From the NCBI GenBank assembly GCA_007570785.1, contig ML660203.1, positions 7,126,638 through 7,190,637 of the forward strand: a DNA stretch of 64,000 nucleotides, in the 5' to 3' direction. A program made the translations under genes and the position numbers. Below the pieces are notes generated by a model. That model searched no databases. It was not told the origin of the DNA and saw only the letters and a list, made by a program, of their open reading frames with translations. The number at the start of each line of letters is the position of its first letter. Position 1 is the stretch's first letter. Below are positions 42,311 to 53,822 of the stretch, piece after piece. This DNA is from Antilocapra americana (taxonomy: Eukaryota > Chordata > Mammalia > Artiodactyla > Antilocapridae).

Positions 42311-43230
42311 TAACAAGAATCCACCAAATGGGAGAAAATATTTGCAAATCATGTATCTGTGTCGAGAATATGTAAATAAGTTTTACAACTCAACAAACAA
42401 AAAGACAAATGACCCAATTTTAAAACAGGCAAAGGATTCAAATAGACATTTCTCCAAAGAAAATATACAAACGGTCAATAACTGCATGAAAAGATACTCA
42501 ACATTATTAGGCACCAGGAAAATGCAAATCAAAACCACAATGAGATAGAGCTTCACACCCACTAGGATGGCTATAATTAAAGACAAAACAACAAGTGGTT
42601 GGAGAGGATGTAGAGAAATTGGAAACTTCATACATTGCTGGTGGGAATATGAAACGGTGTAGCTGTTTTAGAAAAGAGTCTGGCAGTTCCTCAAAAGGTT
42701 AAACAAGGTTGCTATATAATCCAGAAGTCCCACCCCTAGGTATATACCCAAGAGGAAAGAAAACATATATCCACATAAAAACCTGAATGTGTCCATAACA
42801 GCATTGTTCATAATAGCCGAAAAGTGGAAACAAGCATATGTCCATCAATTGATGAGTGGATAAATAAAATGTGGCATATCCATATAACAGAATATCATTT
42901 GGCAAGAAAAAGAAATGACGTACATGCTACAACTTGGATGAATCTTCAGAACATGCCAAGTGAAAGAAGTCAGACCCAAAAGACCACATATTACAGAATT
43001 CCATTTACATGAAAGATTCAGAATAAACAAATCTATAGAAACATAAAGTAGATTAGTTATTGCCTAGGGCTGGGGGAGATAGGTTTGAGGGGCAGTGGGG
43101 ACTGACTAAATGGGTTACACCGTCTCTTTCTTGCGGGGGGTGGGGGCGGGTAATGAAATTGTTCTAAAATTGATTGCAGTGATGGTTGTACAACTCTGTG
43201 ACTATACTAAAAACCATTCAATTGTACACT
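42311..43230 (+). repeat. L1 3' end of ORF2 and 3' UTR (L1MA-like)
   Basis: 'aaaggattcaaatagacatt', 'ggatgtagagaaattggaaa', 'cattgctggtgggaatatga', 'taggtatatacccaagagga', 'atgtccatcaattgatgagt' and 'catttacatgaaagattcag' follow the classic L1MA 3' UTR order. It continues the element broken at about 41.7 kb. Confidence 0.85.
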
Positions 43231-43239
43231 TCCAGCTGG

Positions 43240-43480
43240 GGATAAATTGGCAAATTGGGACTGACATATACACACTACTATATATAAAATAGATAACTAA
43301 TAAGGACCTGCTGTATGGCACAGGGAACCCTATTCAATACTCTGTAATGACCTGTACGAGGAAAGAAGCTAAAACAAAGAGTCGATATATGTACAACTGA
43401 TTCACTTTGCTGTATAACAGAAACTAACGCAACCTTGCAAATCAACTCTACTCCAATAAAAATTTAAATAAATACACAAA
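43240..43480 (+). repeat. Artiodactyl L1 3' end
   Basis: 'acatatacacactactatat', 'ataaggacctgctgtatggc', 'gattcactttgctgtataac' and a tail 'tactccaataaaaattt'. Confidence 0.75.
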
Positions 43481-43542
43481 TTGTACACTTTAAATAAGTG
43501 AATTGTCTGGTATGTGAATTCTATACCAACAGAGTGACATGA

Positions 43543-43728
43543 AAGGCGCTGAGTCGTGTCCGACTCTTTGCGACCCCATGGACTATACAGTCCATGGAAT
43601 TCTCCATGCCAAAATATTGGAGTGGGTAGCCTTTCCCTTCTCCAGGGGATTTTCCCAACCCAGGGATCGAACCCAGGTCTCCCACACTGCAGGCGGATTC
43701 TTTACCAGCTGAGCCACAAGGAAGTCCA
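43543..43728 (-). repeat. Bov-tA SINE
   Basis: Reverse orientation: 'gctgagtcgtgtccgactct' start and 'taccagctgagccacaagga' end. Confidence 0.9.
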
Positions 43729-45875
43729 ATAGAGGTGTGATATTAAAAAAAACAAAACACTACACCAGAGGCCATCTATTAAGACTTACCTATTAGATCG
43801 GCAGGTTCCCAAATTCTAGAGCAACCTACGTTGGTGACAGCTAGGGGAAGCAGAGGACGGGGTGTGAAGGTCCATCATCACCACTTCCACGAAGGGCCAT
43901 CTGGCCACATTTACCAAAATTACAACTGCACACAGTCTCAGACCCTGCAATTTGGGATTATCTAGTGTTCCTCACACAGGGCCACTAAGCGTACAGTGGA
44001 AGGTATGCATCACAGAAGGATCTGTAATAAGCAAAGCAATCTTCATTCATTAAATAAAGCACCGTCTCCATCCACACAATGACTACTAGGTAACCAGGGA
44101 AAAGAAAGCAGCAGCACAAAACCATCTCCAAGGCACACTGTCGAGAGCAGTCAGGTGTAGACTAGAGTATGACGATCATTTGTGATCATCATCACCATGT
44201 GTGATCATTTGTGGTCTTTTATTATTTTTCTTTACATGCTTCCATACAAGCCCTGGAAGGACATACTGGAAACGCCTCCCCATGGCTGCCTCTGGCAAGC
44301 AGATCTGAGTGCCAAAGAGGCTTTGCTTTTCCCTACCTTCCTCTGTACTGCTTGAATTATTTTTTACTGTGTCTGTTAATGCTTTTTCTTTCCTTTTTAA
44401 GAAAAAAGACAGGCTTACCTGGTTTCAGATCCTGGTGCTGCTCTCTCTCATAGCTGGGCAAGTCACTTCACCTCTCTGAACCTCTGGATTCTGCAAAGGG
44501 AGGGCTAATAATAGTCTCCACCTTGCAAGGTTGGGGTGAAGGATTAAATAAGACAAGGCCCCACAGGCATGCATAGGGCCCCCATTGTTTCTGTAACTGG
44601 CGCCTAGTTATAGGTGCATGGTCCGCGTTGGTTATAAATATGTCACTATGGACGCCAAGGTGAATTGTTAACAGGTGCCAGCAGAGAGCCTCAGACCAAG
44701 TGTTCAGAGCATCAGCAATGCCCTCCGCCTGGGAGAAACCAGAAGGGCTTCCTGGGAGAGGCAGCATGTGAGAAGGACTTCAAAGTCGAGAAGGAGGTCC
44801 ACAAGTAGAGATGACTGGGAATGGCGCATCCGGCAGAGAGTCGTGCAGGCAAAGGCCTGGAAGTACGAAGGTCCTGAGTGTTTGCTCAATCATGCATTCG
44901 CTGCCTCCTTCAACAAGCTCAGCTGAATACTGACTATGCACCAAGTACTGTCATGGGACAGTCAGACAAAGCCAAGCAGCTGGACCAGCCGAGGGAGGAA
45001 TTACAGAGTGTGTGGAGACAAGGGGCTGGGGCAGAGCCACACCCAGGTCCAAGTGCTCATAGAGCAGACCAGGAAAAAGAGGCTCAGAGAGGGAGCGCGG
45101 CCACCTAAGATCACACAGCACCTTCTCAACTTCCGGAAAGGGCCTCTCCCAGCTCCACCCTCCCTGTGTCTCAAAGGAAGGGGAAGCCTACAGGGGCCAT
45201 CCCATGGTGTGCTCAGCAAAAGGTGGATACAGATGCCATCACAAAGGGGAGGGACAACTGGTTCTCAGATGATAACAGCATCTTGTTGGGTAGAGAGACT
45301 CCTGTGTACCAAGCACCAGGCTGAGAAGTACATGCAGTCCACAAGCCCAAGTGAACCTTCTGCAGCCCTATGTGGTCAGTCCCATTTTGCAGATGAGGAA
45401 ACTGCGGCCCAGAGAGGTCAAGTGACTAGCCTAAGGTCACACAGCTCAAAAGAGACTGCATCAGTAGGCAGATTATCTGGGCTCCATAATCTCATGTCCC
45501 AGGGCCCATCCCCCAAAGGAGCCACAGCCAGGGCCTGTATCAGCAATCACACCCCTTCTCAAAAGGGCCCAGGGTGGAAGCAGTTCTCAGCCAGTCCAGG
45601 AATGTGTCCTGATAACAGGACCAGGGGTGGGAGAGGTGGGTGGTGGAGGTTGTGTGGGGAAAGTGGGGGTAGAGGAGGACAGTGGCGGAGGAGGTGGGGG
45701 AAGGGCACAGCCCATCTGAGTTGTGCCTCTGAAGGGAAGGGAGCAAAAAAAGCCCCATTGGGTAACTGCTGGAGCCAGGTGGATGGGATGCAGCATCCTT
45801 GTTAAGAGGGGTCCTGCCGAGACCCATAGGAGGACTCCGAGCAAGTCAACCAAAGCCTCCTTCAATACCATTGCT

Positions 45876-46096
45876 ATTGTTCAGTCGCTCAGTCATGTCC
45901 AACTCTTTGCGACCCCACGGACTGCTGCACACCAGGCTTCCCTGTTCTTCACCATCTTCCAGAGCTTGTTCAAACTCATGTCCATTGAGTCGGTGATGCC
46001 ATCCAACCACCTCGTTCTCTGTCGTCCCCTTCCCCTCCTGCCTTCAATCTTTCCCAGCATCAGGGTCTTTTCTAAAGAGTCGGTTCTTCAGCACCA
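45876..46096. repeat. BovB/ART2-type fragment
   Basis: 'tgttcagtcgctcagtcatg', 'aactcatgtccattgagtcg', 'tgatgccatccaaccacctc' and 'cagcatcagggtcttttcta' are landmarks of the ruminant BovB-related ART2 repeat. Confidence 0.8.
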
Positions 46097-47036
46097 TGGA
46101 GAAACCCAAAAGGATCCCGGGACAGTTATAAAGGCAGAGAAGCTAACCACGTGTGCCCTGGGCGTGCAGGCCATACTGGATAAACGTGGCCCCGACCATC
46201 ACCGCTACCTTACAGTTTCCATCGTTGCTGTTGAGCTCTCCAGTTCTCACCAGGACCCTGCTTCACAGGGAAGATCAGCCCAGTCTCCCAGACAAGGCAA
46301 CAGAGAGAGGCTCAGAAAAGCCAAGCCAGGTGCCCAGGCCACCGTCCAAGACAGCAGAGGACCAGCTGGGGACCCTGGCTCTCCTGGCCCCAAGCTACTG
46401 TGGCACCTCTCCCTCAGGGCACCAGTCCCAGCTGGGCTCTCACAGGGAGCTATTACACCAGGGACTTAAGCAGGGCCCTCGGCCAGTCCATTTCCAACTA
46501 GGGGAATGGCGGCCAAGACACGGGGAGTGGGCTGGTCCACACAGCCTAAGAAGAATCCTTATTTTGGAATGAACCTCTCAGCCCTCTGAAGCTCCAAGGC
46601 GGGGTGCACCACCAGCCCTGGCCATGTTCACAGGGGAGGAAGTTGAGTCTGGGGAAGCCTGGGAGAGGGGCCAGCCCTCATGCCGATCTCACAGATGGTG
46701 GCTGCCACCCCTTCCTGCCTCCCCAGGGACCTCCCACATGTAGCAGGAATCTTCTTATTCTCTTTTTTCCTTCAGCCTTTCAAAAGAATGACCTGCTCAC
46801 CTGAGGTGTTTTTGTACAAGTGGATTCGGAATATAGAAAAAAGTCCTGCTTCAGAGAAGGGAATATGAATGACACTAATAAGATAACGGCAGAAGCAATA
46901 GCTAAAACGTGTTCAGTGCCTACTGTGTCCTATGCTTTTCAACCCATTTTACAGATGAGGAAGTAGAAGCAGAGAAAGGTTAAATGATGTGATTAAAATC
47001 CCACCTCTTATTAAAAAAAAAAAAAAAGAGGGAGGG

Positions 47037-47218
47037 AGGAACTTCCTTGGTGGTCCAGTGGCTAGGACTCTGCACTCCCAGTGTAGGGCCCTGGGTTCGA
47101 TCCCTGGTCAGGGAACTAGATCCCACATGCCGCAACTAAGAGCTCTCATGCTGCAACTAAAGATCCCCAAGTGCCACAACTGACCTGGTGCAGCCAAATA
47201 AATAATATATATTTTTTA
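47037..47218 (+). repeat. CHR-type SINE
   Basis: 'gaacttccttggtggtccag' head, 'tgccgcaactaagagctctc' body, 'ccaaataaataatatatat' tail. Confidence 0.88.
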
Positions 47219-47230
47219 AATCCCACTTCT

Positions 47231-47362
47231 TGGGACTTCCCTAGCAGTCCAGTGGTTAAGAGGCCACACTTCTAAAGCAAGAGGCACAGGTTCAATCCCT
47301 GATCAGAGAACTAGGATCCCACCTGCCATGCAGTGCAGTCAAATAAGAAAATTTTTAAAAAG
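47231..47362 (+). repeat. CHR-type SINE
   Basis: 'gggacttccctagcagtcca' head, shorter diverged body, 'caaataagaaaatttttaaa' tail. It lies immediately after another SINE of the same type. Confidence 0.85.
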
Positions 47363-49649
47363 TCCCACCATCAGCTGTTCCAATGTGGGCTGGACTGTGG
47401 GGTGGAATGGGCGTGCTGAAGGCGGTGTGGAGACCTACATCATTCCCCACCATGTCCTCCCACCTAGGGTTCATGTCCTCCCACTTGGGGTTCACAGTAC
47501 TGCTTCCATGCTCCCAACAGCTCAGGAACCACTTTATGTGTCACTCACTTTACATGTCAGCACATGGGGGTGCTCCAGGAAGCTGCCCTAGCCAGGAAGT
47601 GGAGAGTCAAGGTGCCAAGCCAGGCCCAAGGATACCAAAGCCCACCCTCTCTCACCACACCTGCAAGGAGGCATGAGAAAAGAAGTCCAGGAGGTGGATA
47701 CAGTACAAGCAAAGGCCCTGAGGCAGGAAGGTCAGATGTGCAGGGTGTTATTGAGTGAGAGGTCTGGGCTGAGTGGTTTCCACCTAACTGGGTCGCTGCA
47801 GGCTTTTGGCCCAGGCACGAAGAGGACTAAGGGAGGCCCTGAGAGGGACACGTGAAGCAATTAAGGTCAGAAAGACCTGAAAAATTGAGAGGGAGGCCCA
47901 TGAAGATTTTCTCAGGCCCTGGAGTATGCTGCGTGGAATGGGCGCAGATTACTGAGACTTCATCCTACAGCGATCCGTCAGAGCACAGTGATTTCCAGCT
48001 CCCGAGGAGGCACCTAAACCATGGTGGACTTCCAGGAGGAGGAGACATCTTACCTGCGGTCCAAATGTAAGCAGTTTATGAAAAGAGGAAGGGGAAGCGT
48101 GATCCAGGCAGAAGCAATTGCTTGGCCAAAAGCCCAGAGGTGGGACCATTTAAAGAAAGGCAAAGAGCCAGGTCAGTTTAAGTCATGTGGCCTCAGTTTC
48201 TCCAGCAGCAAAATGGGGGAGACAGGCACACAGTGGGTGCCTCCATCTCCCCCACCCCCACTTCCTACCACTTCCCTTCTCCAAGGCCCCTACCCGAGAG
48301 GAAGGGCACTGGGACTCAGTCCTCCTGCCATGGGAGCATCTTTGAGGCTGGCAGGGTTGGAAGGCTTCACTGACCATCCCCTACCCTTCCACCCCATAGT
48401 CCAGGCCAGGCTGCCCAGCAGGCGGATAGAGAGGGCAGTTGATGGGCCAGGAGACCACAGCCCCAATCTCAGAGAGCTTTGTAAGATATCCTCATTCACA
48501 GATGTGGAAGCAGAGGCTCAGAGAGGGGCACACTCAGCCTCAGGCCACACAGCAAGGTGGAGGTGGGCCTTCAAAAGAGGGTGTGGGACTGGGCTTGGAC
48601 TGAAGATTCTCAGCGCACCAGGCCTAAGGGCAGGAGAAGGAGGAGCTGGAAGAGGAGACACTGGCCCAAGGACCACACACCAGGCAGGTCTCAGGGACCC
48701 AGCTAGGTACCTCCTGGCCTGGCCACCATGTGGCTAAGCAGGCCTCCCTCCGAATCTCCATGTGATCTCTGCAAGTCACACCCACTCCCAGGCCTTAGCA
48801 TCTGCGCCTGGGCAGAGGCCCTGGCATGCCGAGGATTCTTTAACAGACCCCCCCAGTATCAGAGTGACCACAGGGAACACTGAGATGATGAGCTCTGCTC
48901 TGTCCCAGCTTCTCCAAGGTCATGCCTCCTAGGCCCCTCAGCCCCGCTGGCTGATGGCTGACAGGCTTCGGGTGGGGGGACAGCTGCCAGCCGGCCCCTG
49001 CCCACGGCGCCCGCTACTCCTGCCAGCAGTTCTGGCTGCATCCCTGCTCTGGGAACACACAGTGTCCCTTCCTCCCCACCTCCGTCCCTGCCCCCGCAGG
49101 GACACGGGTGGGCAGGAGCAGCTGGTGGCCAGGCCCCTCCACACGGACTGCCCTGAACTCAACCCCCCACACTCAGAGCCCGCAGGTGCCACCCTGGATG
49201 TGTAACCTCCAGAAGGTCCAGGCCTCCCTTTACTCATCCATGAAATGGGGACCTCTGGGAGGTCTCTGAGGGAGAGGGCATCCATGCCTGAGGCCAAGGA
49301 CAGTGGTAGGAAGATGGCCAAAACCCTTAAAGCTCCTATGATTTCTTCATGGGATCAAGGCCAAGGATGAGATGGGGGAGTGGCTGCTGTAAGCTCCCTC
49401 TTCCCCACCCCTTGACCCTCCCTGGACTCAGAATTACCCTCCAACCTCCTGACCTTGGCACACTGCTGTTTCCTCCTGAAGCTGCACATCCCTGGCCCTG
49501 GCCAACTCCAGGAACTCCAGTGCCCTCTTTAACCCTGACCACAGGCCATACTTGACCACACCTGCGCTCAACTGAGAGAGGTACCCCTCTTTTTCTGGGC
49601 TCACATAGCCTCCATCACACAGAGATTAAGAGCTGGACCGCCTGGGTTC

Positions 49650-49757
49650 AAAACCCAGCTCTGACCCTTCCTAGCTGTGTGGCCTTGGAAAAGTTACTCT
49701 ACCTCTCTGTGCCTCCATGTCCTTACTTATAAAATAGATACTAAAGATAATCACTGC
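49650..49757 (+). repeat. MIR fragment
   Basis: 'gcctgggttcaaaacccagc', 'agctgtgtggccttggaaaa' and 'tctctgtgcctccatgtcct' in MIR order. A CHR-type SINE follows at once. Confidence 0.75.
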
Positions 49758-49758
49758 T

Positions 49759-49880
49759 GGGACTTCCCTGGTAGCCCAGTAGTTAAGAATGTGTCTTGCA
49801 ATGCAGGGGACATAGGTTTGATCCCTGGTCAGGGAACTAAGATCCCACATGCTATGTGGCACGGCCAAAAGAAAAGTCCA
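49759..49880 (+). repeat. CHR-type SINE
   Basis: 'gggacttccctggtagccca' head, 'tttgatccctggtcaggga' box B region, 'cacggccaaaagaaaag' tail. Confidence 0.87.
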
Positions 49881-50449
49881 AAAAGGAAGATGAAAGAAAA
49901 TAATGCAAAGCAATGTTTGAGCCCCCATCCCTTACCATGAACTGCCCCCAGGCTAGGCCAACCACTGTCACACCCTCCACTCACTAGACCAATGCAGTAG
50001 TCGCCTCGCTGGTCTGGGGGCTCCATCCTCAGTGCCCACAGTCTGCTTCCCACACAGCAACCAGATGCCCTCAGAAAGCCTCCCAGAGCCCCATTCCACT
50101 GGGAGAAAGAGTCAACATCAAAAGGATCCGGAGGCCCTCCCTGACCTCCATCTCTCTGGCCTTTCCTCCCGCCACTCTCCCCGTTGCTCACTCTGTTCCC
50201 CTGGCCTCCATGCTGTTCTCCAGCACTCCAGCGCACCCCTACCTTATGGTCTATGCACTGTCTGTTTCCTCTGCCTGGACTCTCTTGCCTCAGGGAACGA
50301 CCTATCTCCTCCCTCCCCTCCTGGAATGTGAGCTTCTGGGAGAAGTCTTCCCCACGTGTCCCCATCCCTCACCATCCTATCTAATCAGCTAATCACAACC
50401 CATTCTCCATCCAAGCCAGTCTTCTCAGCTTTATGTTTGACCCATGACA

Positions 50450-50622
50450 TGCTGGGAAAGACTAAAAGCAGGAGGAGAAGTGGACAACAGAGGACAAGAT
50501 GGTTGGATGGCATCAGCGACTCAATGGACACGAGTTTGAGCAAGCTCCAGGAGATGGTGAAGGACAGGGAAGCCTGGCGTGCTGCAGTCCCTGGGGTCAC
50601 AGAGAGCTGGACACGACTGAGC
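50450..50622 (+). repeat. BovB-type LINE 3' fragment
   Basis: 'aggacaagatggttggatgg', 'catcagcgactcaatggaca', 'ggacagggaagcctggcgtg' and 'agctggacacgactgagc' match the BovB/Bov-A 3' region. Confidence 0.75.
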
Positions 50623-50777
50623 CTATCAAGTTCTTACAGACCATGCACGTATTTTCCTTATTTGCTCTGCTTTTATCTCCCAGACTAGAATGTCAGCTTT
50701 GTGAGAGCACATATTTTTGCCTTGTTGCTTCTATGCTGAATCTCCAACCTCTAGAACATTGTCTGGCACATAATGTG

Positions 50778-50982
50778 TATTAGTCACTCAGTCATGTCCG
50801 ACTCTTTCTGACCCCATGGACTGTAGCCCACCAGGCTCCTCTGTCCATGGGATTCTCCAGGCAAGAACACTGGAGTGGGTTACCATGTCCTCCTCCAGGG
50901 GAATCTTCCCAACCTAGGGATCAAACCTGTGTCTCCTGCACTGCAGGCAGATTCTTTACTACCCAAGCCATCAGGGAAGCAC
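50778..50982 (-). repeat. Bov-tA SINE
   Basis: Reverse orientation: 'tagtcactcagtcatgtccg' start and 'acccaagccatcagggaagc' end. Confidence 0.92.
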
Positions 50983-51023
50983 CCCCAACCCCCGGCACCC
51001 AGTGGTGCTCAGTAAATATTTGT

Positions 51024-51123
51024 GAGAGGGATGGGTAGGTGGAGGGAGGGATGGAAGGGGGATGGAAGGAGGGAGAGATGGAAAGAGGGACGGAGGGAGG
51101 AACAGAGGGAGGGAGGGATGAAT
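51024..51123 (+). repeat. GGGA/GGAT-rich imperfect tandem repeat
   Basis: About 100 bp of GGGAGGGATGGA-type units, polypurine on the plus strand. Confidence 0.85.
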
Positions 51124-52605
51124 GGGTCCTATCCAGGGCCCCATAAGATAAAGAGATACAGGCCTCCATCCCAGGTCTGCCCAGCCCCACAACCTATGTC
51201 CCAACCACAGTACTCTCCTGCCACTGCCTGGCCTATCCCCGTGGCAGAGCCTCCGACCTTCCTGGTTACACGGGACAGTGTGCAAGGGTGAGACAGCCCT
51301 AGGCCCCAAGACCTGCCCCGCATGGCTCAGGCCCGGACTGGGTACCAAGGATGCCTGCCGCATGAGCCAGGGGTGAGTGAAGTCTGAGCCAGGGGCCATC
51401 CATGGGCCAGGGCAGCTAGGACATGTCTGGTCCTGTGTTTCCGGCGCAAGCACACGCACAGCTGTCAGACCTCAAACCGGCTCCGCCAGTGCGGCCAGGG
51501 TGGGGTGGGCACTGCAGGCTCAGGCTGGCACGGCGGGCAGATGGAGGGGTGCTGCCTGAGTGGGGACCCATCGCCCCAGGAGGATGATGATTCAGCAAGC
51601 GGATCGTGCTGCTGCCACTAACCCCGGCCCCATGGAGATGGAACTGGGTCCAGGAGGCTTTTAAGTATCTTTCTGGACGGAAGGAGACCCCCTTTCCAGA
51701 CCCTAGGTCCCGACTTGCTCTGTAAAGGGCGGGGTTCCTTCCTGAATCACCAACAGCCCAAGAGTAAAGACGATTCTTCTGAAAACCAGTTCCAAGTCCT
51801 AGGACCTCTCCTCAGCCTGGAAGCCCAAAACAGGGAAGGAGGCGATGTCAGAGCTCAACAAGGCAGCAGGAAATCTGATGTAAAGCCCCGTTCTGCACCC
51901 AGGTGAAGCACGGCCCTTGGCCAATCCAGGCCAGTCCAGACTGTTTCCCCCGCTGGAAAGCAGCGCTGGGCATGGGTTCCAGGAACTTTCTTCCATCCCA
52001 ACCTGCAGAGTTATCTAGAAGAGGCCACCTTGGCGACTCCAGCCCTCCCCTAGAGCCAACCCCTGGGGTGGACGTGGCCAGAGCCTAGATTTGCACACAC
52101 GTCCTTACTCCCCACAGAAACAACAATAATAAAGATACCCGCTAATTACTGAACACTTAACTCTGTGCCTGGCATGCCGGCTTTACAGGCACTGTTTCAT
52201 CTGGTCCTCCCAACAACACTGTGAGGTACGGACCATTACTGTGCCCATTTCCCAGCAGAGGAAACTGAGGCCCAAATCACATGGCAAGTTGGAGTCCAGG
52301 TCCCCAACCCCACCCCCGAGATCACACAGGCAGCCTCTCATTTCCCAAGACAGGTCAAAGTAGGAAAGAAATCTCAGGTACCCACTGAAATCTATAGCTA
52401 GAATTGGAGAAGGTGGGCATTGTCCATATTTCCGAAATCCATAGGCCCTCCTGAGTCCTAAGAGGGCAAACTCTAACCCTGTCCCTATTGTGTAACCCAG
52501 GTCATGGGTGTACCACTCTGAGCCTCAGTTTTCACATCTATAAAATGGGTAGGATGCTACGAGGTTAGCCTAAGGTATACCACTGTTTAAAGCCACAGAA
52601 AGGAG

Positions 52606-52765
52606 CAACTTTCCTGGTGGTCTAGTAGTTAAGGCTTCAGACTTCCCTGCAGGGGGCATGGGTTCGATCCCTGGTCTGGGAACTAAGATGCCACATGGTA
52701 TAGCCAAAACATTTTCAAAAATTAATACATTTCTTCTTCTAATAAATAAAAATAAATAAAGCTTC
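52606..52765 (+). repeat. CHR-type SINE
   Basis: 'actttcctggtggtctagta' head, 'gttcgatccctggtctggga' centre, 'aaaaataaataaag' tail. Confidence 0.85.
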
Positions 52766-52837
52766 AGGAGCCGGAAGACTCAGTCCAGCCCTCAGGACAA
52801 GGTAGAGAAGCTGCTCGGCCTTAGTGCCTCCAGATGG

Positions 52838-52897
52838 CAGTGGGGGGTGGGGGGGGACGATGGGGGGGCGGTGACGGGGGCGGGGGGTAAGAGGGGA
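52838..52897 (+). repeat. G-run cluster (G-quadruplex candidate)
   Basis: Seven or more runs of three or more Gs in about 60 bases, with runs of up to seven G. Confidence 0.85.
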
Positions 52898-53744
52898 GTG
52901 GACAAGAACAGGAAGCCCAGTGGTGTGTGGTGTAGACTCAGCCCCACATCACCAGCAGCCCAAGAGAGGAAAGATGATTCTTCCTGTGTCTCATGAAACC
53001 CAGTTCCAAGCCCTGTCACTCCCACCTCCAAACACAGCCTGAATCCACCTCCTTCCCTTCAACCAGGGTCACCCCTCAGGTCAACCCCCCAGGCTGGCCC
53101 GTGGCAGGCAGAGAGTGTCTCTGAAATGTCCATCTGAACCCATCATTCCTGCTTAACACCCCTCACAGCCCACACTCACGGAGGCCTCCAAGGTCCCCCA
53201 GTAGGAACTACCCGCCCCACGCCCCTTCTCTCCTGCTCCGCCCACACCGGCCACTTCCCCTTCCCCTAAGGACCCAGTACACGCTTGCCTCAGAGCCTTG
53301 GCACTTGCTGTTCCCTCCACCAGAGCCTACTTTCTTCAGGTGCTTTAGTCAAACGTCTCCTGCTCAGAGAGGCCAGTCCCGACCACCAGTTTAAATAGCA
53401 ACACACTCAGCCAATTCCGCTCTCTCTCTGAGTCTCATTTCAAAAGCCACCTCCTCCCAGGAGGCCTCTCTGACCTCCCCCAGGTGAGAACCTTCAACTT
53501 CTCCTTCCTAGTGGGAACCATAGCTGTGATGACATAACACACTGGATGAGCACATGTCTGAGGAGGAGGACCAGCGCCACTTCTGTCTCACTCCCAGCCG
53601 AATGCTCTGCAGTGGGTGTAACAGTCACTACAGCTCACAGCTCACAGCTGGGATGCTTGGGGGCCATCCGGTCAGAATGGACACTGGCCAAAGTATAGGG
53701 CCTAGCATGGAGTCGGTACTTGGTAATTACTGGATGAGTGAACA

Positions 53745-53822
53745 AATGGACGGATGGAGGAATGATAGATGGATGACAGACAGATGGATGGATGGATGAT
53801 GGATGGATGGATGGATAAATAA
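53745..53822 (+). repeat. (GGAT)n tetranucleotide repeat
   Basis: Imperfect GATGGATG units, longest pure stretches of three to four copies, following TGGACGGATGGAGGAATG. Confidence 0.9.

Noticed and set aside
40030..43230. Open frames of 60-119 codons in AT-rich DNA
   Set aside because: They are fragments of decayed L1 sequence, read in the wrong frame or strand, and not genes.
44675..45805. Overlapping plus-strand frames up to 289 codons
   Set aside because: The sequence contains MIR-like and old repeat fragments, frames start and stop without splice context, and no known domain is visible.
48940..49110. Possible SRC noncoding first exon or promoter
   Set aside because: The patch is only modestly CpG-rich, and I saw no donor/acceptor arrangement or remembered exon sequence that would support a call.
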